DNA from: an uncultured Vibrio sp.
Lineage (GTDB): Bacteria > Pseudomonadota > Gammaproteobacteria > Enterobacterales > Vibrionaceae
Length of the DNA: 64,000 nt
Direction: 5' to 3'
Assembly (NCBI GenBank): GCA_947504195.1
Contig: CANNGN010000010.1
Coordinates: 1-64,000 of the forward strand
Part shown: positions 1-8,984 of the stretch, piece after piece
Layout: every line of letters starts with the position of its first letter
How positions within the stretch are numbered: the first letter of the stretch is position 1
Translations under genes and position numbers: made by a program
Notes under the pieces: model-generated
Seen by the model: only the letters and a program-made list of their open reading frames with translations
Database searches by the model: none
Told to the model about the DNA's origin: nothing

Positions 1-108
1 TTGAAACCTAAGTTACTTCTAAGAAGTAAAATTGATTATCATCAACGAGTGCCCACACAGATTGATAGGTCTAAATTTTTAAAGAGCGCTCTTCGTGAGT
101 CATCACTG
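1..108 (-). other. rRNA operon leader (16S gene lies beyond the left edge)
   Basis: Read on the minus strand, this is the transcribed leader of a ribosomal RNA operon. At 76-87 it has a boxA-type antitermination element (GCTCTTTAAAAA). At 46-66 it has the conserved leader segment containing CTGTGTGGGCACTCG, which in E. coli precedes 16S rRNA. A short palindrome (TTACTTCT/AGAAGTAA, 13-29) lies further downstream. The 16S gene itself is not in the window. The identification rests on recall of the E. coli rrn leader, together with two typical rrn promoters just upstream. Confidence 0.85.
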
Positions 109-119
109 AAGAGGCGGTT

Positions 120-147
120 ATTCTAGCGATATAACTTAAAGTGTCAA
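120..147 (-). promoter_or_regulatory. rrn P2 promoter
   Basis: On the minus strand there is a perfect -35 TTGACA (142-147) and a TAGAAT -10 (120-125), separated by 16 bp. It lies between the P1 promoter and the boxA-containing leader, which is the usual place of rrn P2. Confidence 0.8.
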
Positions 148-221
148 ACACTTTTACAATTTAGTTTTTATCAGCTTAAACACCTAACCAACTTGACGTA
201 CCGCCCTGTTGGTGTTGGCGC

Positions 222-280
222 ATTATAGGGAGTTAACAAAACTTGGCAATAGCAAAAACCATTATTTTTTAACTTTTCAA
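222..280 (-). promoter_or_regulatory. rrn P1 promoter with UP element and GC-rich discriminator
   Basis: On the minus strand there is a -35 TTGCCA (244-249), a 16-bp spacer and a perfect -10 TATAAT (222-227). A GCGCC discriminator follows directly, as in E. coli rrn P1 promoters, where it gives sensitivity to ppGpp and initiating NTP. Upstream (about 255-280) is an A/T-rich tract consistent with an UP element. Confidence 0.8.
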
Positions 281-333
281 ACCGACAGGTTAAAGAGTAG
301 ACAATCTGCCCATTTTATCTTCTTTATTTTAGT

Positions 334-360
334 GAAAAGGCAAATTTACACTCGCCTTTC
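334..360 (-). terminator. Probable clpB terminator
   Basis: Imperfect hairpin just downstream of the clpB stop on the minus strand. The arms are GAAAGGC and GCCTTTTC around an A/T-rich loop. The T-run is weak, so confidence is limited. Confidence 0.45.
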
Positions 361-381
361 TTTCTAATAACCTTTCTAAAT

Positions 382-2955
382 TTATTGTGTCATAACCAAT
401 TGGCCATTTTTCACTTTTAGATTGACAGCTTTGCCAGGTAATAATTGCCCACTCAAAATACTTTTAGCTAGGGGGTTTTCTACCATTTGTTGAATTGCTC
501 GTTTTAACGGCCTTGCTCCATAGACAGGATCAAACCCAACTTCCGCGATAAGCTCAAGAGCATTTTTACTTAAATTTAAGTCATAATCTTTTTCTTGCAT
601 CCGTTTACGCAAGCGTTCTATTTGAATAGATGCAATCGACGCGATCTGTGCTTTACCTAACGGGTGGAACACTACGCTTTCATCGACGCGATTTAGAAAT
701 TCAGGACGAAAGTGCTTACCAACCACATCCATAACTTTCTCTTTCATTTGATCGTAATCGAGATCGTTAGCATTTTCTTGAATATGATGAGATCCTAAAT
801 TGGACGTCATAATGATAACAGTATTACGAAAATCTACCGTCCTCCCCTGGCCATCCGTTAATCGTCCGTCGTCGAGTACTTGCAATAAGATATTGAAGAT
901 ATCCGGATGCGCTTTTTCTACTTCATCTAATAAGATAACGGAATAAGGTTTACGTCTAACAGCCTCGGTTAAATAACCACCTTCTTCATAACCAACATAA
1001 CCAGGAGGAGCTCCGACAAGTCTCGCAACAGAGTGCTTCTCCATAAATTCTGACATATCAATTCGAACCATGGCTTCTTCACTATCAAACATAAAGTTTG
1101 CTAATGTCTTACACAGTTCCGTTTTACCGACACCCGTTGGGCCCAAGAAAATGAATGAACCTATAGGACGATTCGGATCTGATAATCCAGCTCGGCTGCG
1201 TCGAATTGCATTGGCAACTACTTCTACCGCTTCTTTTTGACCAATGACTCTTTTATGCAGTACTTCTTCCATGCGTAAGAGCTTTTCTTTCTCAGCTTCT
1301 AGCATTTTGGATACGGGAATTCCGGTTTGCTTTGATAACACTTCTGCTATTTCTGCATCCGTAACGTTATTGCGTAATAGCGTCATCTCTTGCATTTCAG
1401 CTTGCGCCGCAAGATCTAACTGTCGTTCTAATTCAGGAATTCGACCATATTGCAGCTCAGACATCCGATTTAGATCGCCAGCTCGCCGTGCAACATCCAT
1501 ATTCATTCGCGCTTGTTCTAACTCGGTCTTTATATGTTGAGTACCGGATAACGCTGCTTTTTCCGCCTTCCAAATTTCTTCTAACTCAGCATAATCACGC
1601 TCTTTCTCGCTCAATTCGTCGTTTAAGATATTGAGTCGTTTCTCACTGGCCTCATCTTGCTCATTAGAAAGCGCCTGTTGCTCTATCTTTAATTGGATAA
1701 TGCGTCGCTCTAATTTATCCAGTGACTCGGGCTTTGAATCTATCTGTAAACGAATACTCGACGCTGCTTCATCAATCAGGTCAATCGCTTTATCGGGCAA
1801 TTGGCGATCAGATACATAGCGATGTGAAAGTGTGGCTGCGGCAACAATCGCAGGGTCGGTAATATCAACATGATGGTGAAGCTCGTAACGCTCTTTAAGG
1901 CCACGCAAAATAGCAACCGTATCTTCAACCGTTGGCTCATCCACCAACACTTTCTGAAAACGTCTTTCAAGTGCAGGGTCTTTTTCTACATACTGACGAT
2001 ATTCATCTAGCGTAGTGGCACCAACACAGTGAAGTTCTCCACGAGCTAACGCTGGCTTTAACATATTACCGGCATCCATTGAGCCTTCACCTTTACCAGC
2101 ACCAACCATAGTGTGAAGTTCATCAATGAAGAGAATCACATTCCCCTCTTCTTTGGCCAATTCATTTAGAACAGACTTTAATCTTTCTTCAAATTCACCA
2201 CGATACTTTGCTCCTGCGACCAATGATCCCATATCGAGTGACAATACTCGCCTTCCGCGTAACCCTTCTGGAACTTCGTTGTTTATAATACGCTGAGCAA
2301 GCCCTTCAACGATTGCCGTTTTACCGACACCAGGCTCACCGATAATAACGGGATTATTCTTGGTACGACGCTGAAGCACTTGAATGGTCCGGCGAATCTC
2401 ATCATCACGACCAATAACAGGATCGAGTTTGCCCTGCTCTGCTCGTTCTGTCAGATCTACCGTATATTTCTCTAACGCTTGGCGAAGCTCTTCAGCATTT
2501 TGATCATTTATTTTTTGTCCACCTCGGATCTGATCTATCGCACTAGAAACCTTTTTCTCATCCAATCCAACCAGTTTGAGCAGTTTTCCTAGTGGGCCTT
2601 TATCATCAAGTGCTGCCAGTAGGTAGATTTCCGAAGAGATATATGCATCTTGACGCTTCTGTGCCACCTTATCGCACACGTTGAACAACGAGCCAAGACC
2701 ACTAGAAAGTTGTACATCACCACCAATACCACTCACTTTCGGAAGACGGTCGAGAATTTCACCTAACTTCGATCTCAATTGCATGATATCGATATTGAGT
2801 AGTGTAAATAGAGGTCGAATTGGACTGCCATTTTGATCGAGCAAAGCAACCATCAAATGTACTGGCTCGATATATTGGTGATCACGCCCAAGCGCTAGAG
2901 ATTGGGCATCTGAAATTGCTATTTGGAATTTACTTGTAAAACGGTCAAGGCGCAT
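382..2955 (-). CDS. clpB: ATP-dependent chaperone / disaggregase ClpB
   Basis: Hexameric Hsp100 protein-disaggregating ATPase that works with DnaK in the cytoplasm. The 857-residue product matches E. coli ClpB in length. It has the Clp N domain (about 1-145), a first AAA+ domain with Walker A GEPGVGKT near residue 205, the long coiled-coil middle domain (about 400-530), and a second AAA+ domain with GPTGVGKT near 605. I chose the ATG at 2955 over an open extension of 16 codons. It gives the family N-terminus [11 protein letters not shown] and has GAGGAG seven bases upstream. It follows rluD and pgeF on the same strand, an order conserved in E. coli, and has its own heat-shock promoter. Confidence 0.98.
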   Translation of the reverse strand: MRLDRFTSKFQIAISDAQSLALGRDHQYIEPVHLMVALLDQNGSPIRPLFTLLNIDIMQLRSKLGEILDRLPKVSGIGGDVQLSSGLGSLFNVCDKVAQKRQDAYISSEIYLLAALDDKGPLGKLLKLVGLDEKKVSSAIDQIRGGQKINDQNAEELRQALEKYTVDLTERAEQGKLDPVIGRDDEIRRTIQVLQRRTKNNPVIIGEPGVGKTAIVEGLAQRIINNEVPEGLRGRRVLSLDMGSLVAGAKYRGEFEERLKSVLNELAKEEGNVILFIDELHTMVGAGKGEGSMDAGNMLKPALARGELHCVGATTLDEYRQYVEKDPALERRFQKVLVDEPTVEDTVAILRGLKERYELHHHVDITDPAIVAAATLSHRYVSDRQLPDKAIDLIDEAASSIRLQIDSKPESLDKLERRIIQLKIEQQALSNEQDEASEKRLNILNDELSEKERDYAELEEIWKAEKAALSGTQHIKTELEQARMNMDVARRAGDLNRMSELQYGRIPELERQLDLAAQAEMQEMTLLRNNVTDAEIAEVLSKQTGIPVSKMLEAEKEKLLRMEEVLHKRVIGQKEAVEVVANAIRRSRAGLSDPNRPIGSFIFLGPTGVGKTELCKTLANFMFDSEEAMVRIDMSEFMEKHSVARLVGAPPGYVGYEEGGYLTEAVRRKPYSVILLDEVEKAHPDIFNILLQVLDDGRLTDGQGRTVDFRNTVIIMTSNLGSHHIQENANDLDYDQMKEKVMDVVGKHFRPEFLNRVDESVVFHPLGKAQIASIASIQIERLRKRMQEKDYDLNLSKNALELIAEVGFDPVYGARPLKRAIQQMVENPLAKSILSGQLLPGKAVNLKVKNGQLVMTQ

Positions 2956-3012
2956 AAGACACTCCTCATCTAATTCTGTTTTTGCTATTAAATTGATAAG
3001 CAACTGATAAGA

Positions 3013-3041
3013 AAATGGATACGAATTAAGCAGTTTTCAAG
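3013..3041 (-). promoter_or_regulatory. Sigma-32 (heat-shock) promoter for clpB
   Basis: The minus strand reads CTTGAAA (3035-3041), 14 bp, then ATCCATTT (3013-3020). The RpoH consensus is CTTGAAA-N(13-15)-CCCCATNT, so the -35 is perfect and the -10 is a partial match. The predicted start leaves about 50 nt of leader before the clpB ATG. Independent heat-shock control of clpB is known in E. coli. Confidence 0.7.
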
Positions 3042-3084
3042 GGGGAAAAAGGAAAAGAATGAATAATGGTGAATTCAGTATGAA

Positions 3085-3804
3085 CTATTCAAACCAGATA
3101 AATGTAGCTTGACGCCCTGTCACACCATCACGTCGGTATGAATAAAAAGAATCAGAGTCATTGTAAGTGCAAAGATCGCATGACGTCACTTGACCAATAC
3201 CTGCACGATTTAGCCGTTGCGTTGCCAATTGATAAATATTCGCCACCCATTTACCTTCACCTCGACCAGAAACAAAAGCAGTACTCGCTCCAGCATCAAA
3301 CTGACAAAATGCTTCAACGACATCTTCGCCCACTTCGAATGCACTCGGGCCAATTGCCGGACCAAGCCAGGCAAAAACGTCATCATTAAAATGTGATAAA
3401 GCTTGTTCTAATATTCCGTCGGATAAACCTCGCCAACCGGCATGAACCGCAGCAACCTGAGAACCTTGACTATTACAGAGTAAAACTGGAAGACAATCGG
3501 CAGTCATTACACCACAGACAAGGTTTGAACACTTAGTGAACGACCCATCGGCATCCAGTATTTGCGTTGTCGGCTTGGTGAGTTCAACAACATTTGTAGA
3601 GTGTGTCTGATTCAGCCACACCGGAGAACTGGGCATAGATAGTTGGTCAACAACCGATTGGCGATTTTGCATGACACGGTTTGGATCGTCTCCAACATGC
3701 ATACCTAAATTCAGACCTTTATACTCAAGTTGAGATGCCCCGGTTGCACGCATCGTTGCATACGCTTTTACATTTTTTGGGGCATTCCAATTAGGCGTAA
3801 TCAT
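3085..3804 (-). CDS. pgeF: Peptidoglycan editing factor PgeF (YfiH, laccase-domain)
   Basis: 239-residue protein of the YfiH / multicopper-polyphenol-oxidase-like family. In E. coli it removes misincorporated residues from the UDP-MurNAc peptide route, and family members have also been assigned laccase or purine-nucleoside activity. The metal-site motifs are visible: the His in LNQTHSTN, the Cys in TADCLPV, and the His in AAVHAGWRG. The start codon overlaps the rluD stop by one base (TAATG), so the two are probably translationally coupled. The rluD-pgeF-clpB order is conserved in gammaproteobacteria. Confidence 0.93.
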   Translation of the reverse strand: MITPNWNAPKNVKAYATMRATGASQLEYKGLNLGMHVGDDPNRVMQNRQSVVDQLSMPSSPVWLNQTHSTNVVELTKPTTQILDADGSFTKCSNLVCGVMTADCLPVLLCNSQGSQVAAVHAGWRGLSDGILEQALSHFNDDVFAWLGPAIGPSAFEVGEDVVEAFCQFDAGASTAFVSGRGEGKWVANIYQLATQRLNRAGIGQVTSCDLCTYNDSDSFYSYRRDGVTGRQATFIWFE

Positions 3805-4784
3805 TAATCAAGCAACTCATCTCGACCATAAAGCACGGTATCTTCACGTAATGCTTCGGTAAGCTCTACCATGTCATCTGGAATTGGAGCATGAAACTCT
3901 AACTCTTCACCTGTGATAGGGTGAGCGAAACGTAGCATAGCAGCATGAAGTGCTTGGCGATCGAAATTACGAATCATGTCCGTTAACTCGTCGCAAGCGC
4001 CTTTTGGTATGCGTGCACGCCCGCCATATGCGCTATCGCCCAACAAAGGATGTTGAAGATAGGACATATGAACACGAATTTGGTGCGTTCGCCCGGTTTC
4101 AAGACGAAGGCGAATCCGAGAATGTTCTCGAAAATGCTCTGCGACACGATAATGAGTAATAGCGGGTTTCCCCATCGGACTCACAGACATCAATGTCCGT
4201 TTCGTCGAATGACGACCAATTGGTTTATCAACCAAACCACCAGCTGTCATTTTACCAATCGCAATCGCTTCATATTCACGCGTAATATTGCGTTTTTGTA
4301 ATTCTCGAACCAGCTTAGTTTGAGCGGGTACTGTTTTCGCCACAACCATAAGTCCAGTTGTGTCTTTATCCAAACGATGCACAATTCCAGCTCGAGGAAC
4401 TTCCGCAATCGGAGGAAAATGAAACAGTAGTGCATTCAACACTGTACAATCTGGTGTACCGGCTCCTGGGTGAACCACGAAATCGCGAGGCTTATTGATG
4501 ACTAAAATATCGTCATCTTCGTAAACGATATTTAGAAAAATATCTTGAGCTTCCCAACGTTCTTCATCTTCCAATTCCGCTTGGAGCACCACTTCCTCAC
4601 CGCCAAATACGCGGATTCTTGGTTTGGTGATAACCTTGCCATCGACTTGAACCTTGCCATCGACAAGCCACTCTTTTAATCGAGAACGAGAAAAATCAGG
4701 AAATATTTCAGCGATCGCTTGATCCAAACGCTGACCTAGTTGACTATCTTTTATTGTACTTTTTAATTCAATCTGCTGAGCCAT
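3804..4784 (-). CDS. rluD: 23S rRNA pseudouridine(1911/1915/1917) synthase RluD
   Basis: Makes the pseudouridines of helix 69 of 23S rRNA and is important for ribosome assembly and termination. It has an N-terminal S4 RNA-binding domain (about 18-80) followed by the RluA/RluD catalytic domain. The motif HRLDKDTTGL carries the catalytic Asp near residue 139, the same number as in E. coli. The length from this ATG is 326 residues, equal to E. coli RluD, and it starts MAQQIEL. An alternative ATG five codons upstream (4799) has a weak AGG and cannot be excluded. bamD is divergent, as in E. coli. Confidence 0.96.
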   Translation of the reverse strand: MAQQIELKSTIKDSQLGQRLDQAIAEIFPDFSRSRLKEWLVDGKVQVDGKVITKPRIRVFGGEEVVLQAELEDEERWEAQDIFLNIVYEDDDILVINKPRDFVVHPGAGTPDCTVLNALLFHFPPIAEVPRAGIVHRLDKDTTGLMVVAKTVPAQTKLVRELQKRNITREYEAIAIGKMTAGGLVDKPIGRHSTKRTLMSVSPMGKPAITHYRVAEHFREHSRIRLRLETGRTHQIRVHMSYLQHPLLGDSAYGGRARIPKGACDELTDMIRNFDRQALHAAMLRFAHPITGEELEFHAPIPDDMVELTEALREDTVLYGRDELLD

Positions 4785-4936
4785 ATCGAACTTTTTCATA
4801 AACCTAGAGACTAAAAGCCTCTAGTAGGGATAAAATGATGGCTTATTCTATCTGTTACTATACAGAAAGTAACGAAACCTTTTTGAAACATTCATTGTCT
4901 CTGGACTATTTGAATAATTAGGAAATAACTTCTGAC

Positions 4937-5662
4937 ATGAAATATCGCGCAATCACTGGATTAATGACGCTTGCTTTATTAGCTGGTTGTTCAACACAAA
5001 AAGTAATGGTCCCCGACATTCCAGCCTCGGATCTTTATGCAGAAGCACAGTTTTCTTTGGAAAAAGGAAGTTGGACTGAAGCCATTAGACAGTTGGAAGC
5101 GATCGATTCTCGCTATCCATTTGGTGCGTACTCCCAACAAGTTCAGCTCGATTTAATCTTCGCGTATTACAAATCGGAAGACTGGGCATTAACGTTGGCC
5201 GCAATTAATCGTTTTGTGCGCCTCAATCCAACTCACAAAAAAATTGATTGGGTCGTCTATATGCGTGGATTGACTCATATGTCTCAAGATTCGAGCATGA
5301 TGCATGATCTATTTAACGTTGATCGAAGCGATCGCGACCCTGAACCAGTTAAAGCGGCATTTAATGATTTTAAACAATTACTACAGCGCTACCCTTCTAG
5401 CATTTATGCGAAAGATGCTCAGTTAAGAATGTTGGCGTTGAAGAATCGATTAGCGAATTATGACCTAGCTACAGCTGAATATTATTTGCGTAGAGAAGCT
5501 TGGATATCGGCCATTAACCGTTGCCAGGAACTACAAAAATCTTATCCAGACACGGTTGCCGCAAGAAAAGCACTTAATATTCAACTTAAAGCTTATGAGC
5601 AATTAAAGTTATCCAAAGCGGCTGCGCATACGAAAACGCTAATTGAGTTAAACCCAATTTGA
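4937..5662 (+). CDS. bamD: Outer membrane protein assembly factor BamD (lipoprotein)
   Basis: Essential lipoprotein of the BAM complex, which inserts beta-barrel proteins into the outer membrane, acting on the periplasmic face with BamA. The signal peptide ends in a lipobox LLAGC, with the lipidated Cys at residue 18. The mature part is a TPR-like alpha-solenoid (repeats such as YAEAQFSLEKGSWTEA and YPFGAYSQQVQLDL). At 241 residues it is close to E. coli BamD (245). It is divergent from rluD and followed by a strong intrinsic terminator. Confidence 0.97.
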   Translation: MKYRAITGLMTLALLAGCSTQKVMVPDIPASDLYAEAQFSLEKGSWTEAIRQLEAIDSRYPFGAYSQQVQLDLIFAYYKSEDWALTLAAINRFVRLNPTHKKIDWVVYMRGLTHMSQDSSMMHDLFNVDRSDRDPEPVKAAFNDFKQLLQRYPSSIYAKDAQLRMLALKNRLANYDLATAEYYLRREAWISAINRCQELQKSYPDTVAARKALNIQLKAYEQLKLSKAAAHTKTLIELNPI

Positions 5663-5697
5663 TGTTTTAAATGGTAATTCTGACAATACGATTAATT

Positions 5698-5732
5698 AAA
5701 AAAAGCGTTCCTAATATCTTGGACGCTTTTTT
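5698..5732 (+). terminator. Intrinsic terminator of bamD
   Basis: A hairpin with arms AAAAAGCGTTC and GGACGCTTTTT (one G-T pair) and a 10-nt loop ends in a T-run, 36 bp after the bamD stop. Confidence 0.9.
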
Positions 5733-6096
5733 ACTATTTGAGGCAAAATAACTCAGGGTCTATTGATCGAATATGATCAACTGAGGAGAGTGAGAGCTAA
5801 GAAGGTAGAATAAATCATATTGCATACAAACCAAGTAGCACAACCTTCAAAAAAAATCGAGTTAACTCCCTAAAAAACAAGTGATTTTTTAGCGAACCCT
5901 AATTAACAACTTAACGACTATCGGTGAAAATTCAAGTTATCATCACAAATAAATTTCTACTTTTTGCAAGTGATCACGTTTATCTTGCACGATAATAAAT
6001 AGCCCAGAAAATGTGATTTATATCACATTTATTTACTGTTAAATCGGTAATCTGAAGTTAACCCATAAGGGAAGGCAACAGAGGAAAATATGCTAT
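5733..6096. promoter_or_regulatory. bamD-raiA intergenic region with a CRP site
   Basis: No open frame with a ribosome binding site is seen here. The region is A/T-rich. It holds an inverted repeat CTAAAAAA-N7-TTTTTTAG at 5870-5892. It also holds a near-ideal CRP site at 6008-6030, TGTGA-TTTATA-TCACA (6012-6027) with flanking AAA/TTT extending the symmetry. The raiA ATG lies 67 bp downstream of the site. The position suits CRP-cAMP activation of raiA under carbon limitation. Confidence 0.8.
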
Positions 6097-6426
6097 ATGA
6101 AAATAAATATCACAGGTAAGAACATCGAAGTCACCTCTGCAATCCGAGACCATATAGAAGGTAAGTTAAAAAAACTAGAAAAATGGCAAGTCGACATTAT
6201 TGGATGCCAAGCAAGTTTTAGTGAAGAGCCCAACAAACAGAAAAAATTTGAAGCAACAATTACCATACCTAAAGGACAATTAAATGCTTCAGCACATCAC
6301 GAAGATCTTTATGTTGCGATCAATGATGTGGAACAGAAATTAGAACGTCAGCTCAATAAAATTCGACATAAACCAGAAGCACGTCGCTCCGAAAAAATAG
6401 TAGCGATTGATAACGAAGAAGAATGA
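6097..6426 (+). CDS. raiA: Ribosome-associated inhibitor RaiA (YfiA / HPF family)
   Basis: Small stationary-phase and cold-shock factor that binds the 30S decoding region and stabilises idle 70S ribosomes. The 109 residues match the short HPF/RaiA family: N-terminal MKINITGKNIEVT, basic helices, then a C-terminal acidic tail. That tail (VAIDNEEE) is the feature that separates RaiA from HPF in E. coli. GAGG lies upstream of the ATG. It sits directly upstream of pheA, as in E. coli, and has a strong CRP site in front. Confidence 0.94.
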   Translation: MKINITGKNIEVTSAIRDHIEGKLKKLEKWQVDIIGCQASFSEEPNKQKKFEATITIPKGQLNASAHHEDLYVAINDVEQKLERQLNKIRHKPEARRSEKIVAIDNEEE

Positions 6427-6431
6427 ATACT

Positions 6432-6461
6432 AAGAATAGCGCCGACCGGCGCTATTCTTTT
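6432..6461 (+). terminator. Intrinsic terminator of raiA
   Basis: A 12-bp perfect stem, AAGAATAGCGCC / GGCGCTATTCTT, with loop GACC and a T-run starts six bases after the raiA stop. Confidence 0.92.
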
Positions 6462-6602
6462 GTCTGTAATATCCCCTCTTATCTATTTTATTAATTTGTA
6501 TTTCAGACTAAAATCGTTCGACATATTGTTGCACTATCGGTTGTTTATAAGCCACTATCGGCAATTCCCTCGAATGCTCTTGTTTTACTTACGGAAATTA
6601 CT

Positions 6603-7781
6603 ATGGCAAGTCAGAAATACTCTTTAGAAAAAATTCGCCTCCGGCTCAACGAACTAGATGATCAACTTCTTAGTTTGCTTTCTGAACGCCGAAAATTGAG
6701 TATTGAAGTAGCAAAAAGTAAGGTCGAAACAACAAAGCCAGTTCGAGATGCTGAACGTGAACAACAATTATTAGTAAAACTTATCCACAACGGTAAAGAT
6801 GAATACGAACTTGATGCAGAATATATTACTAAGATTTACCACACGATCATTGAAGATTCTGTGCTGCTTCAGCAATCATATTTACAACATCTTGCTAACC
6901 CACAGCAAAACCGAAAACCACATGCAAGAGTCGCCTACCTAGGTTCTCAAGGATCCTATTCACACCTAGCGACACGCGAATACTTCAGTCGAAAAAACAT
7001 TGATCTCATTGAGTTAAATTGTGAGCAATTCAAAGGTGTAACCAAAGAGGTTGAATCTGGCTATGCTGACTTTGGGGTTCTACCGATTGAAAACACCAGC
7101 TCAGGGTCAATCAATGAAGTCTATGACCTACTCCAACATACTACGCTGTATATTGTAGGTGAATTAACGCTGCCCATTGAGCACTGTCTAGTCGCAACCA
7201 AAGAAATTAATGTTGATGATATAAAGGTTCTCTATTCTCATCCTCAACCCCATCAACAGTGCAGTGAGTTCTTACACCGCCTTGGAGACATCAAACTAGA
7301 GTCATGTGTAAGCACCGCTGATGCAATGAAAAAGGTAAAAGAATTAAACCGTGACGATATTGCCGCTATTGGTAATGCATCTAGTGGCAAGCTTTATGGT
7401 TTACAACCGATTTTAGGTAACATCGCCAACCAAACTGAAAACCATACTCGCTTTATCGTTGTCGCTCGAAAACCCGTTGAGGTATCCACCCAAATCCCAG
7501 CAAAAACCACCTTGATAATGTCGACCGCGCAAACAGCTGGTTCGTTAGTTTCGGCGCTACTAGTACTACAGAGATTTGGTATTAATATTATTAAATTAGA
7601 ATCGAGACCAATTATTGGAAATCCCTGGGAAGAGATGTTTTACGTTGATCTCGAAGCACATAGAAATTCACCAGAAATGCAAAAAGCGATCACGGAATTA
7701 ACAGAGATTACTAAGTATCTAAAAGTTCTTGGATGCTACCCAATTTACAATGTAGCTCCTACACAAGTGATGCAAAAGTAA
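6603..7781 (+). CDS. pheA: Bifunctional chorismate mutase / prephenate dehydratase (P-protein)
   Basis: Converts chorismate to prephenate and then phenylpyruvate for phenylalanine synthesis in the cytoplasm. It has three parts in 392 residues: an AroQ chorismate mutase domain (about 1-95, with LNELDDQLLSLLSERR), a prephenate dehydratase domain with the NHTRF motif before its end, and a C-terminal ACT domain with the ESRP motif that binds phenylalanine for feedback inhibition. GGAA precedes the ATG. I found no Phe-rich leader peptide like E. coli pheL in the 140 bp upstream, so pheA attenuation of that kind is not supported here. Confidence 0.97.
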   Translation: MASQKYSLEKIRLRLNELDDQLLSLLSERRKLSIEVAKSKVETTKPVRDAEREQQLLVKLIHNGKDEYELDAEYITKIYHTIIEDSVLLQQSYLQHLANPQQNRKPHARVAYLGSQGSYSHLATREYFSRKNIDLIELNCEQFKGVTKEVESGYADFGVLPIENTSSGSINEVYDLLQHTTLYIVGELTLPIEHCLVATKEINVDDIKVLYSHPQPHQQCSEFLHRLGDIKLESCVSTADAMKKVKELNRDDIAAIGNASSGKLYGLQPILGNIANQTENHTRFIVVARKPVEVSTQIPAKTTLIMSTAQTAGSLVSALLVLQRFGINIIKLESRPIIGNPWEEMFYVDLEAHRNSPEMQKAITELTEITKYLKVLGCYPIYNVAPTQVMQK

Positions 7782-7940
7782 GACGAGATCACCTTTTGAG
7801 GAATAGGTATGCTGACAGTATTCAGCACACTGTATACAATAGATGACTTACTAATATAAATATCAATTTATCCATCAATGTTTGATATTCGCTGTCTTTG
7901 ATTAAGGCAGTTTCTTTTTCTAGAGAGCTCCTACTGCACG

Positions 7941-8984
7941 ATGAGATATCTGATCTATATTTGTCTATCACTAGTACCTTTCTCTTTTGTATTCGCAAAT
8001 GAGAAAGCGCTAAACCTTTACTTTTGGGAAGATACACTATCACCAGATATCATCGCTAGTTGGGAGGCCCTAAGTGACACTAAGATTTCACTCTCACATT
8101 TTGACAATGATGATGAACGCAATTTATTGATGCTCAATAGTATTGAGCTGCCTTTTGATATTGTTTTACTTGATAACGTTTCTGCACAAATATTTTCACG
8201 ACAAGACGCTTTTGAAGACCTATCAACATTAAGCAACCGGAAATACAATGAGTCTCGCTGGAATGAAGCCTGCGGCAATAATGCAATTCCGTACTTTTGG
8301 GGAACTGTCGGCATCCTTTACCGTAAAGATCTTGTAAGCCCAGCACCACAAACGTGGAGCGATTTGATTCAGCCCAAAGAAAAACACCGTGGACACATAG
8401 GTTTGATAGAAGACAGTGTAGAAACCTTGCTACCAGCATTAAAAACACTGGGATACTCTCCTAATACAGACAATATTGACCAGCTAAAAGCGTCTTATCA
8501 CCTAATGACTGAATTTAACAAAGATGTGTTAACCTACGAATACGCCCTTAGTTATGTAAGAAGCCATCAAGATAGTAGCGCATTACACATGGCATTAGCC
8601 TACAGTGGTGACCAATTCTCCTTAAATCGTTTTTTTCACTCCGATCAATGGGACTTTGTTACTCCCGAAGGTTCACCATTTATATGGGTTGATTGTATTG
8701 CGATAAACAGCAATTCGAAACAAAAGGAGCAAGCCAAAGCATTTCTTAATTACCTGATGTCTCCTCATGTAGCCGCAGAAAATGCACTGTATATCGGTAG
8801 TTCTCCGGCTAATAAGGCTGCTCTGGAATTTCTTCCGGATAGCTTTAAAAATAATCCCAGTTTTTTTCTGGATAAAACTCGTTTAAGCAACGCAACTCTT
8901 GACCAAGAACTTACTCCTGAAAACCTAAGTATTCGGGCCAAAATCACCAATAATTTGTTTAATCAGTATGAAGCTCAACCGTAG
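7941..8984 (+). CDS. nspS: Periplasmic polyamine-binding sensor protein NspS (PotD-like)
   Basis: 347-residue periplasmic solute-binding protein of the PotD family. The signal peptide probably ends at VFA-NE (residue 19), and the mature protein begins with the PotD-like LNLYFWEDTLSPD. No transporter genes accompany it. Instead the next gene, overlapping by 17 bp, is the membrane GGDEF-EAL protein MbaA. In V. cholerae NspS loaded with norspermidine binds MbaA and biases it toward cyclic-di-GMP synthesis, so a signalling role rather than uptake is expected. The assignment rests on family resemblance, the operon, and the pheA-nspS-mbaA-yjjX order. The start lacks a strong Shine-Dalgarno. Confidence 0.9.
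   Translation: MRYLIYICLSLVPFSFVFANEKALNLYFWEDTLSPDIIASWEALSDTKISLSHFDNDDERNLLMLNSIELPFDIVLLDNVSAQIFSRQDAFEDLSTLSNRKYNESRWNEACGNNAIPYFWGTVGILYRKDLVSPAPQTWSDLIQPKEKHRGHIGLIEDSVETLLPALKTLGYSPNTDNIDQLKASYHLMTEFNKDVLTYEYALSYVRSHQDSSALHMALAYSGDQFSLNRFFHSDQWDFVTPEGSPFIWVDCIAINSNSKQKEQAKAFLNYLMSPHVAAENALYIGSSPANKAALEFLPDSFKNNPSFFLDKTRLSNATLDQELTPENLSIRAKITNNLFNQYEAQP

Noticed and set aside
6462..6602. Phenylalanine attenuator leader before pheA
   Set aside because: No small frame rich in Phe codons followed by a terminator was found; the only ATG nearby reads into pheA out of frame.
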